Assembly (NCBI GenBank): GCA_021780585.1
Contig: JAJXYM010000162.1
Coordinates: 1 to 16,592 of the forward strand
Direction: 5' to 3'
Origin: Deltaproteobacteria bacterium
GTDB taxonomy: Bacteria; Desulfobacterota; Binatia; Binatales; Binataceae
DNA: 16,592 nt
Under the pieces are notes generated by a model. That model had not been told where the DNA came from. It searched no databases and saw nothing but the letters and a program-made list of their open reading frames with translations. Below are positions 1-6,916 of this stretch, one piece after another. Both the position numbers and the translations under genes were made by a program. Each line of letters begins with the position of its first letter. Position 1 is the stretch's first letter.

Positions 1-122
1 AAAGCGTCTGGAATGGCGGCGTGGATGGTTTGATCCGCGCCGCCATTGCCATGATTCGGCGAATTGCTAATTCATTCCGGGCGGCGCGCCGCGCCGCCCA
101 ATCATAGAGAGATTCAATTCCC
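1..122. other. Left-edge leader region, no confident gene
   Basis: No gene can be called with confidence here. On the plus strand one frame is open from the edge to a TAG at 104-106, and could be the last 34 codons of a gene upstream of mtnA. Its tail is Arg/Ala-rich and runs through a GC hairpin, so it may be fortuitous. On the minus strand an ATG at about 50 is open to the window edge, but I see no ribosome-binding site before it. The stretch also contains a short inverted repeat, GAATT-GCT-AATTC at 61-73, and the hairpin at 79-99. Confidence 0.3.
79..99. repeat. Perfect 9-bp GC hairpin upstream of mtnA
   Basis: GGGCGGCGC and GCGCCGCCC form a perfect 9-bp stem around a 3-nt loop (GCC). No T-run follows on either strand, so it does not look like a classical intrinsic terminator. 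It ends 23 bases before the mtnA start, so it could lie in the mtnA leader or mark the end of an upstream gene. The motif CGCCGCCC/GGGCGGCG also occurs in the hairpins at 11359-11383 and 13004-13031. Confidence 0.6.
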
Positions 123-1157
123 TTGGCGGTCAAGACTATCGAATGGCGCGGCGATCGCGTCTTCATGATCGATCAACGGCTATTGCCCGGCCGCGAGGTC
201 GTGCGCCGCTACGACGACTATCGCGGCGTGGCCGAGGCGATTCGCACGATGGTGATTCGGGGCGCGCCCGCGATCGGCGTGGCGGCCGCGATGGGCGTTG
301 CGCTGGGCTTTCGGGACTTTGCCGGCGGGCGCGCCGAAGCGCGTTTCGACCGGATCGCGAAGACGCTGCGGGCGACGCGGCCGACCGCGGTGAATCTGGC
401 GTGGGCGCTCGAACGGATGGAGCGGACGCTGCGCGAAAACCTCGCGCTGGACGGGGCGCGGCTGTTCCGGCGGCTCCGCGCCGAGGCGCTCGCGATTTAC
501 GCGGAGGATCTCGCGGTGAATCGGGCGCTGGGAAAATTCGGCGCGGAACTGCTCGACGCCGAAGCCACCGTGCTGACCCATTGCAACGCCGGCGCGCTCG
601 CCACCGCCGGCTACGGCACCGCGCTGGGAGTGGTGCGCGCGGCGCGCGAAGCGGGCAAACGGATCGCCGTCTACGCCGACGAGACGCGGCCGTTTCTGCA
701 GGGCGCGCGCTTGACCGCGTGGGAATTGCGCAAGGATCGCATTCCGGTGACGGTGATCGCCGACAACATGGCCGGCACAGTGCTGCGCAGCGGCCGGGTG
801 AGCTGCGTAATCGTGGGCACGGATCGGACGGCCGCCAACGGCGACGTGGCGAACAAGATCGGCACCTATCCGCTGGCGGTGATGGCGCGGCGCCATGACG
901 TGCCGTTCTATGTGGCCGCGCCGCTGTCGTCGATCGACCTCGCCTGCGCGAGCGGCGAGCTGATTCCGATCGAGGAACGTGCGCCGAAGGAGATCGTCGA
1001 GTTCGCCGGCAAGATGGTGGCGCCGAAAGGCGTCGGCGTGTTCAATCCGGCCTTCGACGTGACGCCGGCGGAGCTGGTGACGGCGATTATCACGGAGCGC
1101 GGCGTGGCGCGGCCACCGTATGCGGAAAGTCTCGCGCGGCTCAAACGCGGCGAATGA
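123..1157 (+). CDS. mtnA: S-methyl-5-thioribose-1-phosphate isomerase (MtnA)
   Basis: This cytoplasmic enzyme of the methionine salvage pathway isomerises methylthioribose-1-phosphate to methylthioribulose-1-phosphate. The 344 residues match the usual family length. Visible signatures are RGAPAIGVAAAMG (46-58), TRPTAVNLAWALERM (85-99), the active-site loop THCNAGALATAGYGT with catalytic Cys154, ETRPFLQGARLTAWEL (187-202), IADNMAG, and VGTDRTAANGDVANKIGTY with catalytic Asp234. The family more often has GADRIAANGD, so Thr233 and Thr236 are mild variants. The start is TTG: it is needed to include the N-terminal strand IEWRGDRVFMIDQRLLP that the family shares, since the next ATG (165) would remove it. 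The ribosome-binding site is weak (GAGAG, 11 nt upstream). No other methionine-salvage gene is in the window. It converges with the ABC permease gene, leaving 28 bp in which I see no terminator with a T-run. Confidence 0.95.
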   Translation: MAVKTIEWRGDRVFMIDQRLLPGREVVRRYDDYRGVAEAIRTMVIRGAPAIGVAAAMGVALGFRDFAGGRAEARFDRIAKTLRATRPTAVNLAWALERMERTLRENLALDGARLFRRLRAEALAIYAEDLAVNRALGKFGAELLDAEATVLTHCNAGALATAGYGTALGVVRAAREAGKRIAVYADETRPFLQGARLTAWELRKDRIPVTVIADNMAGTVLRSGRVSCVIVGTDRTAANGDVANKIGTYPLAVMARRHDVPFYVAAPLSSIDLACASGELIPIEERAPKEIVEFAGKMVAPKGVGVFNPAFDVTPAELVTAIITERGVARPPYAESLARLKRGE

Positions 1158-1185
1158 TCCGACGAACCCGCGCCGCGGCGACGCC

Positions 1186-1995
1186 CTAACGGCCGCGGCC
1201 GAAGCGCTGGGCGAGCCCGTCGCCCAGCAGATTGAAGCCCAGCACCGACAGTCCGATCGCGACGCCGGGGGCGGTGGTCAGATGCGGCGCGATCAGGATG
1301 AAGGCGCGGCCGCTATCGAGCATATTGCCCCAGCTCGCCGCGGGCGGCGGCACGCCCAGACCGAGGAATGAAAGCGCGGCCTCGGCGATAATCAGTCCGC
1401 CGACGCCGAAGGTCGCCTGCACCGCGAGCGGACCGGCGACTCCGGGCAGCAAATGACGCCAGAGCAGGCGCGCCGGCCGCGCGCCCAAGGCGCGCGCCGC
1501 TTCGACATATTCGCGTTCGCGCAGCGAGAGCACTTCGCCGCGCACCAGCCGCGCATAGCCGGTCCAGCCGATTGCGCCCAGCGCGACCACGAGATCGGCC
1601 AGGCCGGGACCGAGGATCGCCGCGAGCGCGATCGCCAGCAGGATTCCCGGAAAGGCGAGGACGATATCCACCGCGCGCATCACGAGGCCGTCGACGCGGC
1701 CGCCGGCGAGCGCGGCGGCGCCGCCGACGAACGCGCCAATCGCCATCGAAACCGCGACCACCACGATCGCCACGCCCAGCGAAACGCGCGCGCCCGCCAG
1801 AATCCGCGCGAGGATATCGCGGCCCAGCGAATCGCATCCGAGCGGATGCGCCGGGCTGGGCCCGGCGAGCGAGAGGCCGAGATCGATCGCGAGCGGATCG
1901 GTCCGATTCAGCGCCGGACCGAAAATCGCGACCGCGGCGATCAGCGCGACGATCGCGCCGCCGGCGATCAGCGAGGGATTGCGCCGCGGCTTCAT
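1186..1995 (-). CDS. ABC transporter permease, DppC/OppC family
   Basis: This is the second inner-membrane permease of a peptide/nickel-type ABC importer (binding-protein-dependent transport family, DppC type), 269 residues. An N-terminal membrane helix (about 8-29) is followed by a short periplasmic segment with the typical HPLGCDSLGRDILARILAGA motif (50-69) and then about five more helices. The cytoplasmic EAA loop that docks on the ATPase is visible at about 163-184 (YVEAARALGA...HLLPG). The start ATG overlaps the stop of the upstream permease as ATGA (1992-1995), which indicates translational coupling. A much longer open frame runs upstream to 2733, but that part is antisense-like shadow of the DppB gene. 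The operon ends here with no ATPase gene, because mtnA lies convergent 28 bp away. Peptide, nickel or another oligomeric substrate cannot be decided from the sequence. Confidence 0.92.
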   Translation of the reverse strand: MKPRRNPSLIAGGAIVALIAAVAIFGPALNRTDPLAIDLGLSLAGPSPAHPLGCDSLGRDILARILAGARVSLGVAIVVVAVSMAIGAFVGGAAALAGGRVDGLVMRAVDIVLAFPGILLAIALAAILGPGLADLVVALGAIGWTGYARLVRGEVLSLREREYVEAARALGARPARLLWRHLLPGVAGPLAVQATFGVGGLIIAEAALSFLGLGVPPPAASWGNMLDSGRAFILIAPHLTTAPGVAIGLSVLGFNLLGDGLAQRFGRGR

Positions 1996-2915
1996 CGCGC
2001 GAGCCGCACCCGCGGATCGATCGCGCTGTAGAGCAGATCGGTCAGGAGATTCACGACCACGTAGCTGAGCGCGAACACCAGCACGCATCCCTGCACCAGC
2101 GGATAGTCGCGATTGTTGATCGCCGCGATCATCAGCCGGCCGAGTCCGGGCCAGGAGAAAATGATCTCGGTCACGATCGAGCCGGTGAGCAGCGCGCCGG
2201 CTTCGAGTCCGAGCAGCGTGACCACCGGCGTAAGCGCGTTGCGCAAGCCGTGGCGGAACAGTGCGCGCACGGGGCCCAGGCCCTTGGCGCGCGCGGTGCG
2301 CATGTAGTCGGCGCCGATCACCTCGACCAGGCTCTGCCGCAGCATCCGGGCAAGGATCGCGGCCAGCGCGGCGCCAAGCGTGAACGCGGGCAGAATCAGA
2401 TGGGCGAAGCCGCCGCGTCCGGTCAGCGGCAGCCATCCGAGATCGAGCGAAAAGACGATCATCAGGAGCGGGCCGAGGTAGAGATGCGGCACCGAGATGC
2501 CCAGGATGGCGAAGCCCATCGCGCCGAGATCGCCCGGACCGCCGGGATCGGCGCCGGCGATCAGGCCGAGCGGAAAGGCGATCAGGATCGCGGCGGCGAG
2601 ACCGGCCAGCGCCAGCTCGACCGTGGCGGGATAGCGTTCGCGGATCAGCCGGGCGACGGATGCGCGCTGCGAGATCGATTCGCCGAGATCGCCGTGCGCC
2701 AGACCGTAGAGAAATAATACATATTGTCGCCACAGCGGCTGGTCGAGGCCGAGTTCGTGGCGCAGCGCCTGAACGTCGGCCGGAGCCGCGTAATCGCCAA
2801 GCATCGCGACGACCGGATCGCCGGGCACGAGATGGATCAGCGCGAAGGTCAGCGTGACGACGCCGAGCGCGACCGGAACCAGCGCCATCAGGCGGCGAGC
2901 GAAGTAGCGCATCAC
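1992..2915 (-). CDS. ABC transporter permease, DppB/OppB family
   Basis: This is the first inner-membrane permease of the same importer, 307 residues, the normal DppB length. It has the classic DppB layout: an N-terminal helix (about 8-30) ending in HLVPGDP (28-34), a periplasmic domain with ELGLDQPLWRQYVLFLYGLAHGDLG (54-78), then five further membrane helices. The EAA loop for ATPase contact is at about 203-228 (ADYMRTARAKGLG...RNALTP). The start is ambiguous between GTG at 2915 and ATG at 2912, which are adjacent codons. The stop of the upstream binding-protein gene lies at 2912-2914, so either choice gives overlapping, coupled translation. It overlaps the next permease by 4 bp as well. Family assignment is firm; the substrate is not known. 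Confidence 0.93.
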   Translation of the reverse strand: MMRYFARRLMALVPVALGVVTLTFALIHLVPGDPVVAMLGDYAAPADVQALRHELGLDQPLWRQYVLFLYGLAHGDLGESISQRASVARLIRERYPATVELALAGLAAAILIAFPLGLIAGADPGGPGDLGAMGFAILGISVPHLYLGPLLMIVFSLDLGWLPLTGRGGFAHLILPAFTLGAALAAILARMLRQSLVEVIGADYMRTARAKGLGPVRALFRHGLRNALTPVVTLLGLEAGALLTGSIVTEIIFSWPGLGRLMIAAINNRDYPLVQGCVLVFALSYVVVNLLTDLLYSAIDPRVRLAR

Positions 2916-4495
2916 CGGGGCGGCGTCCGCGCGGTCGCGGCGGCCGGCGCGAAGCGGGCGGCGGCGAGCGAAATCAGGCTGCCGTTGGGAAACGGCGCGA
3001 AGCCGTCGAGACGGCGATTGAACACGGCGACGTTATCGATCCACCAGAGCGAGACGTAGGGCAGGTCGGCGGCGGCGAGCCGCTGCACCTGGGCGTAAAT
3101 CGCGCGGCGCGCGGCGGGATCGAGCGCCGCGTCGCCGGCCGCGAGCAGGCGGTCCATTTCCGGATTGGCGTAGCCGCCGCGATTGTTGCCGCCGCCCGCC
3201 GGCGTCATCCGCGAAGCGAAGACCAGATAGTACTGATGCGGATCGGCGACGCCGACCCATTGGCTGGCGGCGAGATCGAAATTGCCGGCGCGCAGATCGC
3301 TGTAGAAGGTCGCGAACTCGTTGGTGCGGATTTCGAGCGTCACGCCGACCGGCCGCAGCATCGCCTGAATAACCTCGGCGAGGCGCCGGCCCTCGGGCGT
3401 GGTTTTGTAGACCAGGCGCAACGGATGCGCGTGCGAATAGCCGGCCGCTTCGAGCAGCGCGCGCGACCGCGCCGGATCGCGGGGGTAGCGCATGACGTCG
3501 CCGTTGTAGGCCCAGTTCTCCGGCGCGAGCATCCCGGTGGCGACGCGGGCGTTGCCGCGCATCAGGGCGCCGACGATCGCGGCGCGGTCGAGCGCGTAGG
3601 CGATCGCGCGGCGGACGCGGAGGTCGCGCAGGCGCGCGTCGCGAAAATTGAAGATCAGGTACTGGTAGGTCGTACCGTCCGATCGGGTTACGCGCAAAGC
3701 TGACCGACGGGCGAGATAGCCGATCAATTCCGGCTGGATCGCGTCATTCTCGGCAAAAGCGCAGATTCCCTCGGCCAGTTCGAGCGCGCGCACGGTGGCG
3801 TCGGGAACGACCTTCATCACGATGCCGCGGATCGCGCCGGCGGGCGCGGGATAATACGGATTGCGCGCGAGCGTGAGCGCTTCATCGCGCGTGAAGCCGG
3901 CGACCATGAACGGTCCGCTGCCGGGCGGCGCGGCGATCGCCTCGCGCGGGGCGAGCGGCGTTCCGCGCGGCACCACGCCGAACAACGCCATCTCGAGCGC
4001 GGGCGCATAGGGTCGCCGCGTCGTCATGCGCAGCGTGTAATCGTCGATCAGGTCGAGCGCGGCAAGCTCGGCGAGTCCGGCGCGCTTGATCGAATGATTG
4101 GCGGGCGCGAGCACGGAATCGTAAGTGTATTTGACGTCGCGGGCGTCAAGCGGACGGCCGTCGCTGAAGCGGACGCCGTGGCGCAGATGGAAGATGATAA
4201 CGGTGGGCGCGGGGCGCTCGATACTCTCGGCGAGATCGCCCACCAGGCGCCCGTCGCGGTCGATCCGCGCCAGCGCGTTGTAAACCAGCTCGCCGACGCG
4301 CGCGGAAATCGCGTCGGTGGCGACCCGCGGATCAAGATTGACCGGCGAGGTGTTGATATCGATTTGGAGATAGCCGGAAGGCGCGGGCGGCGCCGGCCTG
4401 ACGCATCCGGCCAGCGCGATCGCCGTCAGCGTCGCGAGCGCTGCCGCCGCGCCTATCCGCGCGGATTGCCGAACCCGCCGCGCCGCCATCCGCAT
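2912..4495 (-). CDS. ABC transporter substrate-binding lipoprotein, family 5 (DppA/OppA-like)
   Basis: This is the extracytoplasmic binding component of the importer, about 527 residues, the usual size for solute-binding family 5. The N-terminus has Arg residues, a hydrophobic stretch and a perfect lipobox LAGC with the lipidated Cys at residue 31, so the mature protein should be membrane-anchored. Family signatures include INTSPVNLDPRVATDAIS, the start of the SBP_bac_5 fold with WxF-like HLRHGVRFSDGRPLDARDVKYTYDS, GSGPFMV, and the C-terminal DPHQYYLVF region. Four in-frame ATGs lie at 4513, 4501, 4495 and 4489. I chose 4495 because AAGGA sits 5 nt upstream; 4489, with GAGG 6 nt upstream, is nearly as good, and all keep the signal peptide. 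The frame is open upstream to 5158, but that part is shadow of the divergent macrodomain gene. It is the promoter-proximal gene of the operon. Its ligand is unknown. Confidence 0.92.
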   Translation of the reverse strand: MRMAARRVRQSARIGAAAALATLTAIALAGCVRPAPPAPSGYLQIDINTSPVNLDPRVATDAISARVGELVYNALARIDRDGRLVGDLAESIERPAPTVIIFHLRHGVRFSDGRPLDARDVKYTYDSVLAPANHSIKRAGLAELAALDLIDDYTLRMTTRRPYAPALEMALFGVVPRGTPLAPREAIAAPPGSGPFMVAGFTRDEALTLARNPYYPAPAGAIRGIVMKVVPDATVRALELAEGICAFAENDAIQPELIGYLARRSALRVTRSDGTTYQYLIFNFRDARLRDLRVRRAIAYALDRAAIVGALMRGNARVATGMLAPENWAYNGDVMRYPRDPARSRALLEAAGYSHAHPLRLVYKTTPEGRRLAEVIQAMLRPVGVTLEIRTNEFATFYSDLRAGNFDLAASQWVGVADPHQYYLVFASRMTPAGGGNNRGGYANPEMDRLLAAGDAALDPAARRAIYAQVQRLAAADLPYVSLWWIDNVAVFNRRLDGFAPFPNGSLISLAAARFAPAAATARTPPR

Positions 4496-4527
4496 CCTCA
4501 TCCTTGGGCCCATCCGCGCCGAGGCGA

Positions 4528-4536
4528 ATAATAGCA
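4528..4536 (-). promoter_or_regulatory. Extended -10 promoter element for the ABC importer operon
   Basis: Read on the minus strand this is TGCTATTAT, an extended -10 box (TG-n-TATTAT). I see no convincing -35 box, which fits the extended -10 class. Transcription would start near 4521, giving a leader of about 25 nt before the preferred ATG at 4495. It is the only A/T-rich spot in the 111 bp between the divergent genes. I see no comparable promoter for the plus-strand macrodomain gene. Confidence 0.45.
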
Positions 4537-4591
4537 GATGCGGGCGGTCGTGGCGTCGCGGTTCGGGATAGGCGAAAAATCCTGGCGGCGC

Positions 4592-4597
4592 GGGAGG
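4592..4597 (+). promoter_or_regulatory. Ribosome-binding site that decides the macrodomain start
   Basis: GGGAGG is a strong Shine-Dalgarno match. It sits 9 nt before the ATG at 4607 and only 3 nt before the ATG at 4601. The spacing favours 4607, or at least rules out the open frame further upstream (from 4538), which has no such site. Confidence 0.6.
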
Positions 4598-4606
4598 ACA
4601 ATGAAA

Positions 4607-5131
4607 ATGAGCGAGGATTGGCGCGCGCGGATTAGCGTGCGGCGGGGCGATCTCACCGCGGCGGCGACGGACGCGATCGTCAACGCCGCGAACAACGATC
4701 TGATGCTTGGCGGCGGCGTGGCCGGCGCGATTCGGAGCAAGGGCGGACCGACGATTCAGGCCGAATGCGACCGGATTGGACCGATTCGCGTGGGCGAGGC
4801 TGCGATCACCGGCGCGGGCCGATTGCCGGCGCGTCATGTGATTCACGCGGCAAGCATGCGGCTGGGCGAACGGACCTCGGAGGCGGGCCTGCGCGACGCG
4901 ACGCGCAATGCGCTGCGGATCGCGGCCGAGCGCGGGCTCAAGTCGATCGCCTTTCCAGCGATCGGCGCGGGAATCGCGGGGTTTCCGCTCGCGCGCTGCG
5001 CCGAGGTGATGCTCGAGGAAGCGCGCGACCATCTGCGCGGCGCGACCTCGCTCGAGAAAATCGAGTTCGTGCTGTTCGACGAAGCCGCGCGGGAAATTTT
5101 CGCCCGCACGCTCGCGCGGATGGAGCCGTGA
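4607..5131 (+). CDS. Macrodomain protein (ADP-ribose / O-acetyl-ADP-ribose binding or hydrolase)
   Basis: This is a stand-alone macrodomain of 174 residues, the usual size of a single-domain protein. The ADP-ribose-binding signature is clear: RGDLTAAATDAIVNAANNDLMLGGGVAGAI at residues 13-42, with the conserved Asp22 and Asn26-Ala-Ala-Asn29 and the glycine-rich loop. The second phosphate-binding loop is FPAIGAGIAGFP. Family members bind ADP-ribose, and many hydrolyse O-acetyl-ADP-ribose or remove ADP-ribose from proteins; which of these applies is not visible. It has no signal peptide and no fused domain, so it should be cytoplasmic. It is transcribed divergently from the ABC importer and ends 23 bp from the convergent exporter gene, with no partner such as a DarT-like toxin, sirtuin or transferase beside it. 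Confidence 0.9.
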   Translation: MSEDWRARISVRRGDLTAAATDAIVNAANNDLMLGGGVAGAIRSKGGPTIQAECDRIGPIRVGEAAITGAGRLPARHVIHAASMRLGERTSEAGLRDATRNALRIAAERGLKSIAFPAIGAGIAGFPLARCAEVMLEEARDHLRGATSLEKIEFVLFDEAAREIFARTLARMEP

Positions 5132-5154
5132 GGCGAACACGCCGCGCGCGCCCG

Positions 5155-6756
5155 TCAATGCATCGCCGCGTTGCCGCCGGTCGCGCGGCGCGCGCCGCGG
5201 AAGAGCAGGAATGACGGAATCATCAGCACCGTCATCAGCGCGAGGATCCGGTAGATATCGCTGAAGGCGAGAATCGACGCCTGCCCCTGAATCATTTCAT
5301 AGACCATGCCGAGGCCCTGTTTGCGGCCGCTCAGGAGTTGCGGCAGATAGGCAAAGACGGGCGCGCCGGGCGCATGCGCCGGCATCGCGGACATCCGCCA
5401 TGCGTCGAAGACCGAGAAATGCTGCACCAGGTAGGACTGATGAATCTGCTGATTGCGAATCAGCGCATTGGTCATGTAGCCGATGCCGATCGCGGCGCCG
5501 GTGTTGCGCATCATGTTGTAGAGACTGGCGGCGAAACCCATCCGCTCGCGCGCGACGCATGAGAGCGCGGCGGCCGAGAGAATCGGAAAGCACAGGCCGA
5601 GGCCGGCGCCGAGGATGATGCCGGGCCAGACGATTTGCCACATCCCGACGTCGAGGTTCCAGTGCGCCATCTTCCACAAGCCGACGGTCATCAGCGCGAA
5701 GCTGATTCCGATCAGCCGTTTGTTGTCGTAGCCGGCGCGCGCGACCTGTCCCGCGATCAGCATCGAGGTCATCGCGGCGAGCGCCCGCGGCGCCATCACG
5801 AGACCGGCCTTCCACGCGGTATAGCCCATGAATTCCTGCAAAAAGACGGGATTGAGCATGCCGGTGCCGAACAGCACGAAGCTCAGTACCGTGACGAGGA
5901 AAACGGCGATACTGAACAGGCGGATTTTCAGCATCCGCAAATCGATAATCGGATCGGCGAAATGCAGTTCACGAATGCATAGCAGCAGGAAGGCGGAAGC
6001 TGACGCGAGCGACGCCCATACGACCCACGGCGCATTGAACCAGTCGGCGCGCTCGCCGCGATCGAGCACGATTTGCAGCAGCCCCAGCGACAATGCGAGG
6101 AACGCGATCCCGAGGTAATCGATGCGCCGCCCGGAGACGCGATTGCGCAGATAGGGCGGGTCATGAACGAACGCCGAGACCATCAGAAAAGCGACCGCGC
6201 CGATCGGCAGATTGATGTAGAAATTCCAGCGCCAGTTCCAGTTGTCGGTGATCCATCCGCCGAGCGTGGGACCAAGGATCGGCGCGCACATCAGGCCGAC
6301 GCCCCACGTCGCCATCGCGAGCTGTTGCTCCTCGGGCGGAAAGGTCTCCATCAGGATCGCCTGCGACGACGGCAGCATCGCGGCCCCGGCGGCGCCCTGA
6401 ATCAGCCGGAAGACGACCATCTGGCCGAGCGATCCGGCGGCGCCGCACAATCCCGACGCGGCCACGAAGGTGAACACCGACATCAGGAAGTAACGTTTGC
6501 GGCCGAAGCGCGAGGAGATCCAGCCGGTCATCGGAATCATGATGCCGTTGGCGACCAGATAGCTGGTGAGCACCCAGGCGATTTCGTCGACGCTGGCGGA
6601 GAAGCTGCCCTGCATGTGCGGCAGCGACACGTTGACGATCGAGCTGTCGAGAACCTCGAGCGTGGTGCCGAGCATCACGGCCAGCGCAATCAGCCATTTG
6701 TGCTGAGAATGCGCCTCCGCATGCGGAAGTTGTGCAGCCAACGGCGCCGCTTCCAT
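5155..6756 (-). CDS. MFS drug-efflux transporter, DHA2 (EmrB/QacA) family
   Basis: This is a proton-driven inner-membrane exporter of 533 residues, consistent with 14 transmembrane helices. DHA2 signatures are the helix-1 motif LEVLDSSIVNVSLPHM with Asp37, motif A GWISSRFGRKRYF (78-90) after helix 2, and motif C WGVGLMCAPILGPTLGGWI (151-169), followed by WRWNFYINLPIG, which is typical of EmrB proteins. The ATG at 6756 has GGGGAG just upstream. Proteins of this type often work with a periplasmic adaptor (EmrA/HlyD) and an outer-membrane channel, but neither gene is adjacent, so it may act alone or with partners elsewhere. It follows the molybdenum enzyme gene on the same strand after 160 bp and has its own promoter at 6795-6822. 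The substrate is unknown. Confidence 0.93.
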   Translation of the reverse strand: MEAAPLAAQLPHAEAHSQHKWLIALAVMLGTTLEVLDSSIVNVSLPHMQGSFSASVDEIAWVLTSYLVANGIMIPMTGWISSRFGRKRYFLMSVFTFVAASGLCGAAGSLGQMVVFRLIQGAAGAAMLPSSQAILMETFPPEEQQLAMATWGVGLMCAPILGPTLGGWITDNWNWRWNFYINLPIGAVAFLMVSAFVHDPPYLRNRVSGRRIDYLGIAFLALSLGLLQIVLDRGERADWFNAPWVVWASLASASAFLLLCIRELHFADPIIDLRMLKIRLFSIAVFLVTVLSFVLFGTGMLNPVFLQEFMGYTAWKAGLVMAPRALAAMTSMLIAGQVARAGYDNKRLIGISFALMTVGLWKMAHWNLDVGMWQIVWPGIILGAGLGLCFPILSAAALSCVARERMGFAASLYNMMRNTGAAIGIGYMTNALIRNQQIHQSYLVQHFSVFDAWRMSAMPAHAPGAPVFAYLPQLLSGRKQGLGMVYEMIQGQASILAFSDIYRILALMTVLMIPSFLLFRGARRATGGNAAMH

Positions 6757-6794
6757 AGGCTCCCCGGCCCGGCGCGATCCGCTCGGGTGGGCGT

Positions 6795-6822
6795 ATTGTA
6801 GCCAGACTGGCGCGATTGTGAA
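6795..6822 (-). promoter_or_regulatory. Sigma70-like promoter for the MFS exporter
   Basis: On the minus strand TTCACA (6817-6822, 5 of 6 bases of the -35 consensus) and TACAAT (6795-6800, 5 of 6 bases of the -10 consensus) are separated by 16 bp. Transcription would start near 6788, about 30 nt before the ATG at 6756. This is the best-looking promoter in the window and implies the exporter can be expressed independently of the operon upstream. Confidence 0.65.
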
Positions 6823-6858
6823 GTTGAAAAGTGACCCGGCGCGATTCCGAGCGAGCGT

Positions 6859-6874
6859 TGTCAGTCAATGTCAG
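6859..6874. repeat. Short direct repeat upstream of the exporter promoter
   Basis: TGTCAG occurs twice with start points 10 bp apart (6859-6864 and 6869-6874), about one helical turn. The pair lies some 37 bp upstream of the -35 box of the exporter promoter, where an activator could sit. It is short and could be chance. Confidence 0.25.
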
Positions 6875-6916
6875 CCCAAGACGCGCCAAGTCATCGCGAT
6901 CCAGCCAGCATCGCGT

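Noticed and set aside
1158..1185. GC palindrome between the convergent mtnA and permease genes as a bidirectional terminator
   Set aside because: CGCCGCGGCG is self-complementary but has no loop space and no T-run on either side.
1996..2733. N-terminal extension of the DppC permease frame
   Set aside because: It is an out-of-frame reading of the DppB gene on the same strand; the true ATG at 1995 overlaps the DppB stop as ATGA.
4496..5158. Long N-terminal extension of the substrate-binding protein frame
   Set aside because: It runs antisense through the macrodomain gene, has no family similarity, and would bury the lipoprotein signal peptide in the middle of the protein.
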